In this document: one piece after another, positions 63,777-64,000 of the stretch
Layout: every line of letters starts with the position of its first letter
Position numbering within the stretch: the first letter of the stretch is position 1
Assembly (NCBI GenBank): GCA_900079765.1
Contig: LT599017.1
Location: 2,635,766-2,699,765, forward strand
Length of the DNA stretch: 64,000 bases
Source: an uncultured Eubacteriales bacterium
GTDB taxonomy: Bacteria; Bacillota; Clostridia; Oscillospirales; Oscillospiraceae
Direction: 5' to 3'
Made by a program: the position numbers and the translations under genes
Notes under the pieces: generated by a model
The model's input: the letters and a program-made list of their open reading frames with translations, nothing else
Databases searched by the model: none
Told to the model about the DNA's origin: nothing

Positions 63777-64000
63777 ATGGATTGTATACAAAAGGTAGCC
63801 CCTCATATTGACTGGGTGGGCGGAAGCGACCGCCGTCTGGCGCTGTTTGAAAACATGTTCCCGTTGGAAAACGGCGTGACCTACAACGCCTATGTGATTC
63901 TGGATGAAAAAACAGCTCTTGTGGATACCGTGGACAACGCCATTCGCCAGCAGTTTTTCGAGAATCTACACGCCGCGCTGGGGGCACGGCCGCTGGATTA
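63777..64000 (+). CDS. Flavodiiron protein (FprA family), 5' part cut by window end
   Basis: The ATG at 63777 follows GAAAGAAGG and opens a frame to the window edge (74 codons). The start MDCIQKVAPHIDWVGGSDR, with FPLENGVTYNAYVILDEKTALVDTVD, matches the N-terminal strands of the beta-lactamase domain of flavodiiron proteins, and is clearly related to the gene at 21435 (GSSQNAYLIEEEKTVLIDTV). The metal motif would lie beyond the edge. It probably detoxifies O2 or NO alongside SOD and Dps. Confidence 0.85.
   Translation, partial: MDCIQKVAPHIDWVGGSDRRLALFENMFPLENGVTYNAYVILDEKTALVDTVDNAIRQQFFENLHAALGARPLD

Overview
The window looks like a chromosome segment of a Gram-positive, anaerobic gut-type Clostridia member. 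A relative of Flavonifractor, Lawsonibacter or Intestinimonas in the Oscillospirales is my best guess, but that is inference. The support is moderately high GC, Shine-Dalgarno-led genes, three or more SLH-anchored surface proteins, three [FeFe]-hydrogenase-type proteins, a glgBCDAP glycogen operon, dipicolinate synthase genes and a selenocysteine insertion locus.

Layout. 1-1452 is the 3' part of polyphosphate kinase. 1453-9180 is a patchy, partly AT-rich zone holding a SIMPL protein, a GNAT acetyltransferase, two unknown small proteins and an 1124-residue SLH protein. It ends at tRNA-Arg(CCG), and a near-perfect copy of that tRNA's 3' end lies right behind ppk, so the zone looks like an old integration hotspot. 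9373-11435 has a DUF6512-type membrane protein and a stand-alone group-B-like [FeFe] hydrogenase. 11631-14954 is selA-selB-selC. 15188-21367 is a sugar ABC uptake cassette with a YesM/YesN-type two-component system; copies of an apparently structured dispersed element sit in its gaps. 21435-26522 holds a flavodiiron protein, a cupin, a GH13 glucosidase with a small partner, and a D,D-carboxypeptidase. 26778-35107 is the glycogen operon, with a second promoter in front of glgP.

35168-43026 (minus strand) is the most coherent system: rex, then a sensory [FeFe]-hydrogenase-like PAS protein, a SpoIIE/PP2C phosphatase, hydC-hydB-hydA of an NAD-linked (probably electron-bifurcating) hydrogenase, and a small [2Fe-2S] protein. 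It starts from a sigma-A promoter whose -35 lies in a Rex box and whose -10 lies in a perfect 30-bp palindrome. The layout suggests that the NADH/NAD ratio (Rex) and H2 (the sensor plus phosphatase) both feed back on hydrogenase output.

43200-62244 is surface and redox territory: a 2484-residue GH2 beta-galactosidase-like SLH protein, a CoA-disulfide reductase with a rhodanese, dpaB with only the tail of dpaA, a frameshifted metallophosphoesterase-SLH gene, and an SLH protein with two NamZ (DUF1343/GH171) domains. 62527-64000 is an oxidative-stress set (SOD, Dps, start of a flavodiiron protein) led by a promoter with a DtxR/MntR-like operator.

I saw no CRISPR array, transposase, integrase or phage genes. 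Database searches and folding calculations could not be run, so family names rest on motifs read by eye.
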